Positions 37,401 to 48,990 of a stretch of 64,000 nt of DNA are shown here, piece after piece. The DNA is taken from contig NW_027330991.1 of NCBI RefSeq assembly GCF_022965805.1, positions 20,306-84,305 of the forward strand. The letters are read 5' to 3'. How positions within the stretch are numbered: position 1 is the stretch's first letter; the number at the start of each line of letters is the position of its first letter. A program made the translations under genes and the position numbers. Source of the stretch: Primulina eburnea. Lineage: Eukaryota; Streptophyta; Magnoliopsida; Lamiales; Gesneriaceae. Under the pieces are notes generated by a model. That model was not told the origin of the DNA. It was given only the letters and a program-made list of their open reading frames with translations, and made no database searches.

Positions 37401-40400
37401 CCGCAATGTTTGAAGCATCATCGGTTTTATGACAAGCTATAAAATGTGCCATCTTAGAGAATCTATCTACAACAACAAAAATAGAATCCCTCCCTTCTTA
37501 GTCCTAGGCCACCCCGAAATAAAGTCCATAGAAATGTCAATCCAAGTTCTTTTTAAGAATAGCACGCAAAAGTGTTCCCAAAGTTCTATTGACAACTTCA
37601 GTTGGTCCATCCGTTTGAGGATGACAAGTAGTAGAAAACAACAATTTTGTGCCAAGTTTAGCCCATAAAGTCTTCCAAAAGTAACTCAAGAATTTAACTA
37701 TCGCGATCAGAAACAATAGTCCTAGGCACGCCATGCAACCTAACGACTTCTCTAAAGAACATATCCGCAATGTTTGAAGCATCATCGGTTTTATGACAAG
37801 CTATAAAATGTGCCATCTTAGAGAATCTATCCACAACAACAAAAATAGAATCCCTCCCCTTCTTAGTCCTAGGCAACCCCAAAATAAAGTCCATAGAAAT
37901 GTCAATCCAAGTTCTTTTTAAGAATAGCACGCAAAAGTGTTCCCAAAGTTCTATTGACAACTTCAGTTTGTCCATCCGTTTGAGGATGACAAGTAGTAGA
38001 AAACAACAATTTTGTGCCAAGTTTAGCCCATAAAGTCTTCCAATAGTAACTAAAGAATTTAACATCGCGACCAGAAACAATAGTCCTAGGCATGCCATGC
38101 AACCTAACGACTTCTCTAAAGAACAAATCCGCAATGTTTGAAGCATCATCGTTTTTATGACAAGCTATAAAATGTGCCATCTTAGAGAATCTATCCACAA
38201 CAACAAAAATAGAATCCCTCCCCTTCTTTGTCTTAGGCGACCCCAAAATAAAGTCCATAGAAATGTCAATCCAAGTTCTTTTTAAGAATAGCACGCAAAA
38301 GTGTTCCCAAAGTTCTATTGACAACTTCAGTTTGTCCATCCGTTTGAGGATGACAAGTAGTAGAAAACAACAATTTTGTGCCAAGTTTAGCCCATAAAGT
38401 CTTCCAATAGTAACTAAAGAATTTAACATCGCGACCAGAAACAATAGTCCTAGGCATGCCATGCAACCTAACGACTTCTCTAAAGAACAAATCCGCAATG
38501 TTTGAAGCATCATCGTTTTTATGACAAGCTATAAAATGTGCCATCTTAGAGAATCTATCCACAACAACAAAAATAGAATCCCTCCCCTTCTTTGTCTTAG
38601 GCGACCCCAAAATAAAGTCCATAGAAATGTCAATCCAAGTTCTTTTTAAGAATAGCACGCAAAAGTGTTCCCAAAGTTCTATTGACAACTTCAGTTTGTC
38701 CATCCGTTTGAGGATGACAAGTAGTAGAAAACAACAATTTTGTGCCAAGTTTAGCCCATAAAGTCTTCCAAAAGTAACTCAAGAATTTAACATCGCGACC
38801 AGAAACAATAGTCCTAGGCACTCCATGCAACCTAACGACTTCTCTAAAGAACAAATCCGCAATGTTTGAAGCATCATCGGTTTTATGACAAGCTATAAAA
38901 TGTGCCATCTTAGAGAATCTATCCACAACAACAAAAATAGAATCCCTCCCCTTCTTAGTCCTAGGCAACCCCAAAATAAAGTCCATAGAAATGTCAATCC
39001 AAGTTCTTTTTAAGAATAGCACGCAAAAGTGTTCCCAAAGTTCTATTGACAACTTCAGTTTGTCCATCCGTTTGAGGATGACAAGTAGTAGAAAACAACA
39101 ATTTTGTGCCAAGTTTAGCCCATAAAGTCTTCCAATAGTAACTAAAGAATTTAACATCGCGACCAGAAACAATAGTCCTAGGCATGCCATGCAACCTAAC
39201 GACTTCTCTAAAGTACAAATCTACAATGTTTGAAGCATCATCGGTTTTATGACAAGCTATAAAATGTGCCATCTTAGAGAATCTATCCACAACAACAAAA
39301 ATAGAATCCCTCCCCTTCTTTGTCTTAGGCGACCCCAAAATAAAGTCCATAGAAATGTCAATCCAAGTTCTTTTTAAGAATAGCACACAAAGGTGTTCCC
39401 AAAGTTCTATTGACAACTTAAGTTTGTCCATCCGTTTGAGGATGACAAGTAGTAGAAAACAACAATTTTGTGCCAAGTTTAGCCCATAAAGTCTTCCAAA
39501 AGTAACTCAAGAATTTAACATCGCGACCAGAAACAAAAGTCCTAGGCACTCCATGCAACCTAACGACTTCTCTAAAGAACAAATCCGCAATGTTTGAAGC
39601 ATCATCGGTTTTATGACAAGCTATAAAATGTGCCATCTTAGAGAATCTATCCACAACAACAAAAATAGAATCCCTCCCCTTCTTAGTCCTAGGCAACCCC
39701 AAAATAAAGTCCATAGAAATGTCAATCCAAGTTCTTTTTAAGAATAGCACGCAAAAGTGTTCCCAAAGTTCTATTGACAACTTCAGTTTGTCCATCCGTT
39801 TGAGGATGACAAGTAGTAGAAAACAACAATTTTGTGCCAAGTTTAGCTCATAAAGTCTTCCAAAAGTAACTCAAGAATTTAACATCGCGACCAGAATCAA
39901 TTGTCCTAGGCATGCCATGCAACTTAACGACTTCTCTAAAGAACAAATCCGCAATGTTTGAAGCATCATCGGTTTTATGACAAGCTATAAAATGTGCCAT
40001 CTTAGAGAATCTATCCACAACAACAAAAATAGAATCCCTCCCCTTCTTAGTCCTAGGCAACCCCAAAATAAAGTCCATAGAAATGTCAATCCAAGTTCTT
40101 TTTAAGAATAGCACGCAAAAGTGTTCCCAAAGTTTTATTGACAACTTCAGTTTGTCCATCCGTTTTAGGATGACAAGTAGTAGAAAACAACAATTTTGTG
40201 CCAAGTTTAGCCCATAAAGTCTTCCAAAAGTAACTCAAGAATTTAACATCGCGACCAGAAACAACAGTCCTAGGCATGCCATGCAACCTAACGACTTCTC
40301 TAAAGAACAAATCCGCAATATTTGAAGCATCATCGGTTTTATGACAAGCTATAAAATGTGCCATCTTAGAGAATCTATCCACAACAACAAAAATAGAATC

Positions 40401-43196
40401 CCTCCCCTTCTTAGTCCTAGGCGACCCCAAAATAAAGTCCATAGAAATGTCAATCCAAGTTCTTTTTAAGAATAGCACGCAAAAGTGTTCCCAAAGTTTT
40501 ATTGACAACTTCAGTTTGTCCATCCGTTTGAGGATGACAAGTAGTAGAAAACAACTAATTTTGTGCCAAGTTTAGCCCATAAAGTCTTCCAAAAGTAACT
40601 CAAGAATTTAACTATCGCGACCAGAAACAATAGTCCTAGGCACGCCATGCAACCTAACGACTTCTCTAAAGAACATATCCGCAATGTTTGAAGCATCATC
40701 GGTTTTATGACAAGCTATAAAATGTGCCATCTTAGAGAATCTATCCACAACAACAAAAATAAAATCCCTCCCCTTCTTAGTCCTAGGCGACCCCAAAATA
40801 AAGTCCATAGAAATGTCAATCCAAGTTCTTTTTAAAATAGCACGCAAAAGTGTTCCCAAAGTTCTATTGACAACTTTAGTTTGTCCATCCGTTTGAGGAT
40901 GACAAGTAGTAGAAAACAACAATTTTGTGCCAAGTTTAGTCCATAAAGTCTTCCAAAAGTAACTCAAGAATTTAACATCGCGACCAGAAACAATAGTCCT
41001 AGGCATGCCATGCAACCTAACGACTTCTCTAAAGTACAAATCCGCAATGTTTGAAGCATCATCGTTTTTATGACAAGCTATAAAATGTGCCATCTTAGAG
41101 AATCTATCCACAACAACAAAAATAGAATCCCTCCCCTTCTTTGTCTTAGGCGACCCCAAAATAAAAGTCCATAGAAATGTCAATCCAAGTTCTTTTTAAG
41201 AATAGCACACAAAGGTGTTCCCAAAGTTCTATTGACAACTTAAGTTTGTCCATCCGTTTGAGGATGACAAGTAGTAGAAAACAACAATTTTGTGCCAAGT
41301 TTAGCCCATAAAGTCTTCCAAAAGTAACTCAAGAATTTAACATCGCGACCAGAAACAAAAGTCCTAGGCACTCCATGCAACCTAACGACTTCTCTAAAGA
41401 ACAAATCCGCAATGTTTGAAGCATCATCGGTTTTATGACAAGCTATAAAATGTGCCATCTTAGAGAATCTATCCACAACAATAAAAATAAAATCCCTCCC
41501 CTTCTTAGTCCTAGGCAACCCCAAAATAAAGTCCATAGAAATGTCAATCCAAGTTCTTTTTAAGAATAGCACGCAAAAGTGTTCCCAAAGTTCTATTGAC
41601 AACTTCAGTTTGTCCATCCGTTTGAGGATGACAAGTAGTAGAAAACAACAATTTTGTGCCAAGTTTAGCCCATAAAGTCTTCCAATAGTAACTAAAGAAT
41701 TTAACATCGCGACCAGAAACAATAGTCCTAGGCATGCCATGCAACCTAACGACTTCTCTAAAGAACAAATCCGCAATGTTTGAAGCATCATCGTTTTTAT
41801 GACAAGCTATAAAATGTGCCATCTTAGAGAATCTATCCACAACAACAAAAATAGAATCCCTCCCCTTCTTAGTCCTAGGCAACCCCAAAATAAAGTCCAT
41901 AGAAATGTCAATCCAAGTTCTTTTTAAGAATAGCACGCAAAAGTGTTCCCAAAGTTCTATTGACAACTTCAGTTTGTCCATCCGTTTCAGGATGACAAGT
42001 AGTAGAAAACAACAATTTTGTGCCAAGTTTAGCTCATAAAGTTTTCCAAAAGTAACTCAAGAATTTAACATCGCGACCAGAATCAATTGTCCTAGGCATG
42101 CCATGCAACTTAACGACTTCTCTAAAGAACAAATCCGCAATGTTTGAAGCATCATCGGTTTTATGACAAGCTATAAAATGTGCCATCTTAGAGAATCTAT
42201 CCACAACAACAAAAATAGAATCCCTCCCCTTCTTAGTCCTAGGCAACCCCAAAATAAAGTCCATAGAAATGTCAATCCAAGTTCTTTTTAAGATTAGCAC
42301 GCAAAAGTGTTCCCAAAGTTCTATTGACAACTTCAGTTTGTCCATCCGTTTGAGGATGACAAGTAGTAGAAAACAACAATTTTGTGCCAAGTTTAGCTCA
42401 TAAAGTCTTCCAAAAGTAACTCAAGAATTTAACATCGCGACCAGAATCAATTGTCCTAGGCATGCCATGCAACTTAACGACTTCTCTAAAGAACAAATCC
42501 GCAATGTTTGAAGCATCATCGGTTTTATGACAAGCTATAAAATGTGCCATCTTAGAGAATCTATCCACAACAACAAAAATAGAATCACTCCCCTTCTTAG
42601 TCCTAGGCAACCCCAAAATAAAGTCCATAGAAATGTCAATCCAAGTTCTTTTTAAGAATAGCACGCAAAAGTGTTCCCAAAGTTTTATTGACAACTTAGT
42701 TTGTCCATCCGTTTTAGGATGACAAGTAGTAGAAAACAACAATTTTGTGCCAAGTTTAGCCCATAAAGTCTTCCAAAAGTAACTCAAGAATTTAACATCG
42801 CGACCAGAAACAACAGTCCTAGGCATGCCATGCAACCTAACGACTTCTCTAAAGAACAAATCCGCAATATTTGAAGCATCATCGGTTTTATGACAAGCTA
42901 TAAAATGTGCCATCTTAGAGAATCTATCTACAACAACAAAAATAGAATCCCTTCCCTTCTTAGTCCTAGGCGACCCCGAAATAAAGTCCATAGAAATGTC
43001 AATCCAAGTTCTTTTTAAGAATAGCACGCAAAAGTGTTCCCAAAGTTTTATTGACAACTTCAGTTGGTCCATCCGTTTGAGGATGACAAGTAGTAGAAAA
43101 CATTAATTTTGTGCCAAGTTTAGCCCATAAAGTCTTCCAAAAGTAACTCAAGAATTTAATATCGCGATCAGAAACAATAGTCCTAGGCACGCCATG
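34457..43196 (-). repeat. Integrase-core satellite, array segment 3 (24 copies)
   Basis: 8740 bp, almost exactly 24 x 364 plus the 5-bp target copy. It starts CCATGCAAACTAAC, an unusual variant (CAAAC for the common CAACC) shared with the start of segment 4. The marker CACACAAAGGTG (or a one-base variant) occurs at 35014, 36470, 39382 and 41204, that is 4, 8 and 5 monomers apart, showing higher-order blocks. The last roughly 1165 bp before 43197 match 24949-26113 variant for variant, including AGCTCATAAAGTTTTCC. At about 37680-37720 a unit has CTATCGCGATCAG, an Asp-coding type. Confidence 0.95.
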
Positions 43197-44962
43197 TGTA
43201 AGGCCCGAGATTATATCATTTTAATCCGAGATTATTTAATTTACGAATTTTGGAATGATGAATTAGATTCCACGGTTTTTGTAATTAATTAGGATTGAAA
43301 TGGAATTAAAAAGAGTTGGGAGGGCCAAATTGCAAATAGTTAAGACTTCAGGGGCTACAGTGCAATAATGGGAAAGTGAGACACTTGTCTTCTACCATGC
43401 AATTTAAGAGTAATCTTCAATTCACAATTCAGAAAGTTACGAGGGAAACAAAGGAAGCTTCAGGGAAAGTTCCAACTTCTTCATCTGTGAGAAATTTGAT
43501 TTCTCAAGAGCCGGTTATCAGAATTTGAATCCGGACACAGTACCGTACTCCTCTCGACACGAGCTACAACTGGACGTAAGTTTTATTGAGTTCTGGTATC
43601 ATTTGAAATTATGATGTTGTAGGAATTGGATATAATTCATATATGATGTTCTTGACATGTTAGACATCATAGAATCAAAGTCAGATCTGAAAACAGATTG
43701 ATTCTGGAATTGTTATGAATTTTTGGAGGTATATTGATGTATACCGGACAGATTTGAATTATGATTGGATTATGGATTGTACTGGATATGGGTTATGGAT
43801 TGTAACTATTATCTGGTGATGTTGTATTGACGGGGATAGTGGAATTGTACCGTTATACTGTTGATTTTGAATTAAATCCAGATTGATCAGATTGTTATCG
43901 ATTTGGGAGGTATATTGATATGAGATTATTGATATTGTGATTACCAGACAGACTGTGAATTCAGGACTTAGACTGAGCAGGAAACCGAGACTGCAACGAA
44001 AGGTATAAGTCAATGTGGTATTGGGAGATGGACTTGAGTCGGCTTGGACTTGGGTTTCCCTAAATCACATACTTTATTTATTGCATTGATATTTGCATTT
44101 ATTTGATTAATATACTTGTGCTCTTGATATTTAGATGACAGGTATTAGTCGAACTGTCTTGTGACACACCGTGCCGGATAGTGGTGGTATCGCCACGGCA
44201 CATTGCACGATGTCACAAGATAGGATGCTAGCGATAGGGCTACAGTCCATGACGGATAGGTCAGGACACTGGATGTATGGTTATATCGAGTAATGGAATC
44301 CATTACGGAATTCGATATAGGAACACCATATTTGGTTATATCGAGTAAAGGGGTTGGAATTCTTCTATTACGGAATTCGATATAGGAATACCGGGGCACT
44401 GGTTATATCGAGTAATAGAGATTATGGTTCCCTCCTTTACGGAATTCGATATAGGAATACCACATCTGGAAACCGGGATCCCTAGACTAGGATTGAGTCT
44501 AGTCTTAAATGATGTAGCTACGAGTATTGTTTATGTTTCGGATTAAGATACATATTCATGTTACCTGATTACATGCTTTATATTTGTTTATATGATTGCA
44601 TATTTCGTTGATTTATACTGGGATTTATTCTCACCGGAGTTATCCGGCTGTTGTCTTGTCTGTATGTATACTTGACAACAGGTGGGACAGGATCAGGGTC
44701 CAGGAGATGAGGAGAGATCGTGATTAGAGTGGAGGCTCCGGACTTGGATTGTAGATAGGGTTGGACACTTGACATTAGTTGTCTAAACTTTAGTTGAATG
44801 TATGTTTGTAGTACAGGACTTGTACTTTTATATACTGAGTTGTATATTAGTTTGATTTCACTACGTTCCGCATTAAGAAAAAAAAAATTTTAGACCCTGT
44901 TTATAATTGATTAATTAGTCCCAATGATGATTAAGAACTTGATTAGCGTCCGGGTCCCCACA
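43197..44962 (+). mobile_element. Solo LTR of element B (1766 bp)
   Basis: Full LTR, TGTAAGG to CCCCACA, flanked by CCATG at 43192-43196 and 44963-44967. No internal sequence is left. The surrounding satellite variants equal those around the full-length element B on both sides, so this is the same insertion event copied with its flank, then reduced by LTR-LTR recombination. It carries the 3'-LTR bases at the sites noted and one private change (GCATATTTCG near 44600). Confidence 0.95.
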
Positions 44963-47879
44963 CCATGCAAACTAACGACTTCTCTAAAGAACATATCCGC
45001 AATGTTTGAAGCATCATCGGTTTTATGACAAGCTATAAAATGTGCCATCTTAGATAATCTATCCACAACAACAAAAATAAAATCCCTCCCCTTCTTAGTC
45101 CTAGGCGACCCCAAAATAAAGTCCATAGAAATGTCAATCCAAGTTCTTTTTAAAAATAGCACGCAAAAGTGTTCCCAAAGTTCTATTGACAACTTTAGTT
45201 TGTCCATCCGTTTGAGGATGACAAGTAGTAGAAAACAACAATTTTGTGCCAAGTTTAGCCCATAAAGTCTTCCAAAAGTAACTCAAGAATTTAACATCGC
45301 GACCAGAAACAATAGTCCTAGGCATGCCATGCAACCTAACGACTTCTCTAAAGTACAAATCCGCAATGTTTGAAGCATCATCGTTTTTATGACAAGCAAT
45401 AAAATGTGCCATCTTAGAGAATCTATCCACAACAACAAAAATAGAATCCCTCCCCTTCTTTGTCTTAGGCGACCCCAAAATAAAGTCCATAGAAATGTCA
45501 ATCCAAGTTCTTTTTAAGAATAGCACACAAAGGTGTTCTCAAAGTTCTATTGACAACTTAAGTTTGTCCATCCGTTTGAGGATGACAAGTAGTAGAAAAC
45601 AACAATTTTGTGCCAAGTTTAGCCCATAAAGTCTTCCAAAAGTAACTCAAGAATTTAACATCGCGACCAGAAACAAAAGTCCTAGGCACTCCATGCAACC
45701 TAACGACTTCTCTAAAGAACAAATCCGCAATGTTTGAAGCATCATCGGTTTTATGAAAAGCTATAAAATGTGCCATCTTAGAGAATCTATCCACAACAAC
45801 AAAAATAGAATCCCTCCCCTTCTTAGTCCTAGGCAACCCCAAAATAAAGTCCATAGAAATGTCAATCCAAGTTCTTTTTAAGAATAGCACGCAAAAGTGT
45901 TCCCAAAGTTCTATTGACAACTTCAGTTTGTCCATCCGTTTGAGGATGACAAGTAGTAGAAAACAACAATTTTGTGCCAAGTTTAGCTCATAAAGTCTTC
46001 CAAAAGTAACTCAAGAATTTAACATCGCGACCAGAATCAATTGTCCTAGGCATGCCATGCAACTTAACGACTTCTCTAAATAACAAATCCGCAATGTTTG
46101 AAGCATCATCAGTTTTATGACAAGCTATAAAATGTGCCATCTTAGAGAATCTATCCACAACAACAAAAATAGAATCACTCCCCTTCTTAGTCCTAGGCAA
46201 CCCCAAAATAAATTCCATAGAAATGTCAATCCAAGTTCTTTTTAAGAATAGCACGCAAAAGTGTTCCCAAAGTTCTATTGACAACTTCAGTTTGTCCATC
46301 CGTTTGAGGATGACAAGTAGTAGAAAACAACAATTTTGTGCCAAGTTTAGCTCATAAAGTCTTCCAAAAGTAACTCAAGAATTTAACATCGCGACCAGAA
46401 TCAATTGTCCTAGGCATGCCATGCAACTTAACGACTTCTCTAAAGAACAAATCCGCAATGTTTGAAGCATCATCGGTTTTATGACAAGCTATAAAATGTG
46501 CCATCTTAGAGAATCTATCCACAACAACAAAAATAGAATCCCTCCCCTTCTTAGTCTTAGGCAACCCCAAAATAAAGTCCATAGAAATGTCAATCCAAGT
46601 TCTTTTTAAGAATAGCACGCAAAAGTGTTCCCAAAGTTTTATAGACAACTTCAGTTTGTCCATCCGTTTTAGGATGACAAGTAGTAGAAAACAACAATTT
46701 TGTGCAAATTTTAGCCCATAAAGTCTTCCAATAGTAACTAAAGAATTTAACATCGCGACCAGAAACAATAGTCCTAGGCATGCCATGCAACCTAACGACT
46801 TCTCTAAAGTACAAATCTACAATGTTTGAAGCATCATCGGTTTTATGACAAGCTATAAAATGTGCCATCTTAGAGAATCTATCCACAACAACAAAAATAG
46901 AATCCCTCCCCTTCTTAGTCCTAGGCAACCCCAAAATAAAGTCCATAGAAATGTCAATCCAAGTTCTTTTTAAGATTAGCACGCAAAAGTGTTCCCAAAG
47001 TTCTATTGACAACTTCAGTTTGTCCATCCGTTTGAGGATGACAAGTAGTAGAAAACAACAATTTTGTGCCAAGTTTAGCTCATAAAGTCTTCCAAAAGTA
47101 ACTCAAGAATTTAACATCGCGACCAGAATCAATTGTCCTAGGCATGCCATGCAACTTAACGACTTCTCTAAAGAACAAATCCGCAATGTTTGAAGCATCA
47201 TCGGTTTTATGACAAGCTATAAAATGTGCCATCTTAGAGAATCTATCCACAACAACAAAAATAGAATCACTCCCCTTCTTAGTCCTAGGCAACCCCAAAA
47301 TAAAGTCCATAGAAATGTCAATCCAAGTTCTTTTTAAGAATAGCACGCAAAAGTGTTCCCAAAGTTTTATTGACAACTTTAGGTTGTCCATCCGTTTTAG
47401 GATGACAAGTAGTAGAAAACAACAATTTTGTGCCAAGTTTAGCCCATAAAGTCTTCCAAAAGTAACTCAAGAATTTAACATCGCGACCAGAAACAACAGT
47501 CCTAGGCATGCCATGCAACCTAACGACTTCTCTAAAGAACAAATCCGCAATATTTGAAGCATCATCGGTTTTATGACAAGCTATAAAATGTGCCATCTTA
47601 GAGAATCTATCTACAACAACAAAAATAGAATCCCTTCCCTTCTTAGTCCTAGGCGACCCCGAAATAAAGTCCATAGAAATGTCAATCCAAGTTCTTTTTA
47701 AGAATAGCACGCAAAAGTGTTCCCAAAGTTTTATTGACAACTTCAGTTGGTCCATCCGTTTGAGGATGACAAGTAGTAGAAAACATTAATTTTGTGCCAA
47801 GTTTAGCCCATAAAGTCTTCCAAAAGTAACTCAAGAATTTAATATCGCGATCAGAAACAATAGTCCTAGGCACGCCATG
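44963..47879 (-). repeat. Integrase-core satellite, array segment 4 (8 copies)
   Basis: 2917 bp, that is 8 x 364 plus 5. The first roughly 1.9 kb track segment 3 from its start (CAAACTAAC at the edge, GCAATAAAATG at about 45396, CACACAAAGGTG at 45522, AGTACAAATCTACAATG at about 46808). The last roughly 0.9 kb track the ends of segments 2 and 3. It thus looks like a shortened block fused from the two flanks of the B insertion. It is the last satellite seen; everything to the right is transposon. Confidence 0.95.
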
Positions 47880-48710
47880 TGTAAGGCCCGAGATTATATC
47901 ATTTTAATCCGAGATTATTTAATTTACGAATTTTGGAATGATGAATTAGATTCCACGGTTTTTGTAATTAATTAGGATTGAAATGGAATTAAAAAGAGTT
48001 GGGAGGGCCAAATTGCAAATAGTTAAGACTTCAGGGGCTACAGTGCAATAATGGGAAAGTGAGACACTTGTCTTCTACCATGCAATTTAAGAGTAATCTT
48101 CAATTCACAATTCAGAAAGTTACGAGGGAAACAAAGGAAGCTTCAGGGAAAGTTCCAACTTCTTCATCTGTGAGAAATTTGATTTCTCAAGAGCCGGTTA
48201 TCAGAATTTGAATCCGGACACAGTACCGTACTCCTCTCGACACGAGCTACAACTGGACGTAAGTTTTATTGAGTTCTGGTATCATTTGAAATTATGATGT
48301 TGTAGGAATTGGATATAATTCATATATGATGTTCTTGACATGTTAGACATCATAGAATCAAAGTCAGATCTGAAAACAGATTGATTCTGGAATTGTTATG
48401 AATTTTTGGAGGTATATTGATGTATACCGGACAGATTTGAATTATGATTGGATTATGGATTGTACTGGATATGGGTTATGGATTGTAACTATTATCTGGT
48501 GATGTTGTATTGACGGGGATAGTGGAATTGTACCGTTATACTGTTGATTTTGAATTAAATCCAGATTGATCAGATTGTTATCGATTTGGGAGGTATATTG
48601 ATATGAGATTATTGATATTGTGATTACCAGACAGACTGTGAATTCAGGACTTAGACTGAGCAGGAAACCGAGACTGCAACGAAAGGTATAAGTCAATGTG
48701 GTATTGGGAG
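47880..48710 (+). mobile_element. Third copy of the element B LTR, left part (first 831 bp)
   Basis: Starts TGTAAGG directly after CCATG (47875-47879), in the same array context as the other two B insertions. After GTATTGGGAG at 48710 the sequence jumps to a related but different LTR. The B LTR resumes at 57565. It has G at the position where the 5' LTR of the full-length element has its private A. Confidence 0.93.
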
Positions 48711-48990
48711 GTATATTGATATGGTATAACAGATTGTATATTGAGTTCTTAACTGATACAGTGTATTCGATATTGTCATTTCAGATTTGATATGGACAGA
48801 GTTGAATACAAGACTTCGTCTTCGTCAGACCGGGACGACAAAGGTATAATTCATGTGATATTCGGGAAGAAACAACTCAATCGAGATCATCCTTGAGTTG
48901 CCCAATAAATCACATACTATACTCTTGTTTATGTTTTATCTTATTATGCTTGGTTTACAGATTTTGTATTCATGCATTAAGATAGGAAAG
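48711..48990 (+). mobile_element. Remnant LTR of a B-related family (B2), left part
   Basis: Starts GTATATTGATATGG, similar to an internal motif of the B LTR (about 48588-48602), so its true 5' end is missing. It continues until element C interrupts it at 48991 (target copy GAAAG 48986-48990) and resumes at 56773. The remnant totals about 1070 bp. No ORF is recognised. Confidence 0.8.

Noticed and set aside
343..47879. Dozens of 60-324-residue ORFs in the tandem array as integrase genes
   Set aside because: They are the same monomer read in shifting frames, lack zinc and C-terminal domains, mostly lack one catalytic Asp, and end at monomer-phase stops.
43192..47885. Three independent insertions of B at a hotspot
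   Set aside because: Shared rare flanking variants on both sides fit block duplication much better than repeated insertion at one base.
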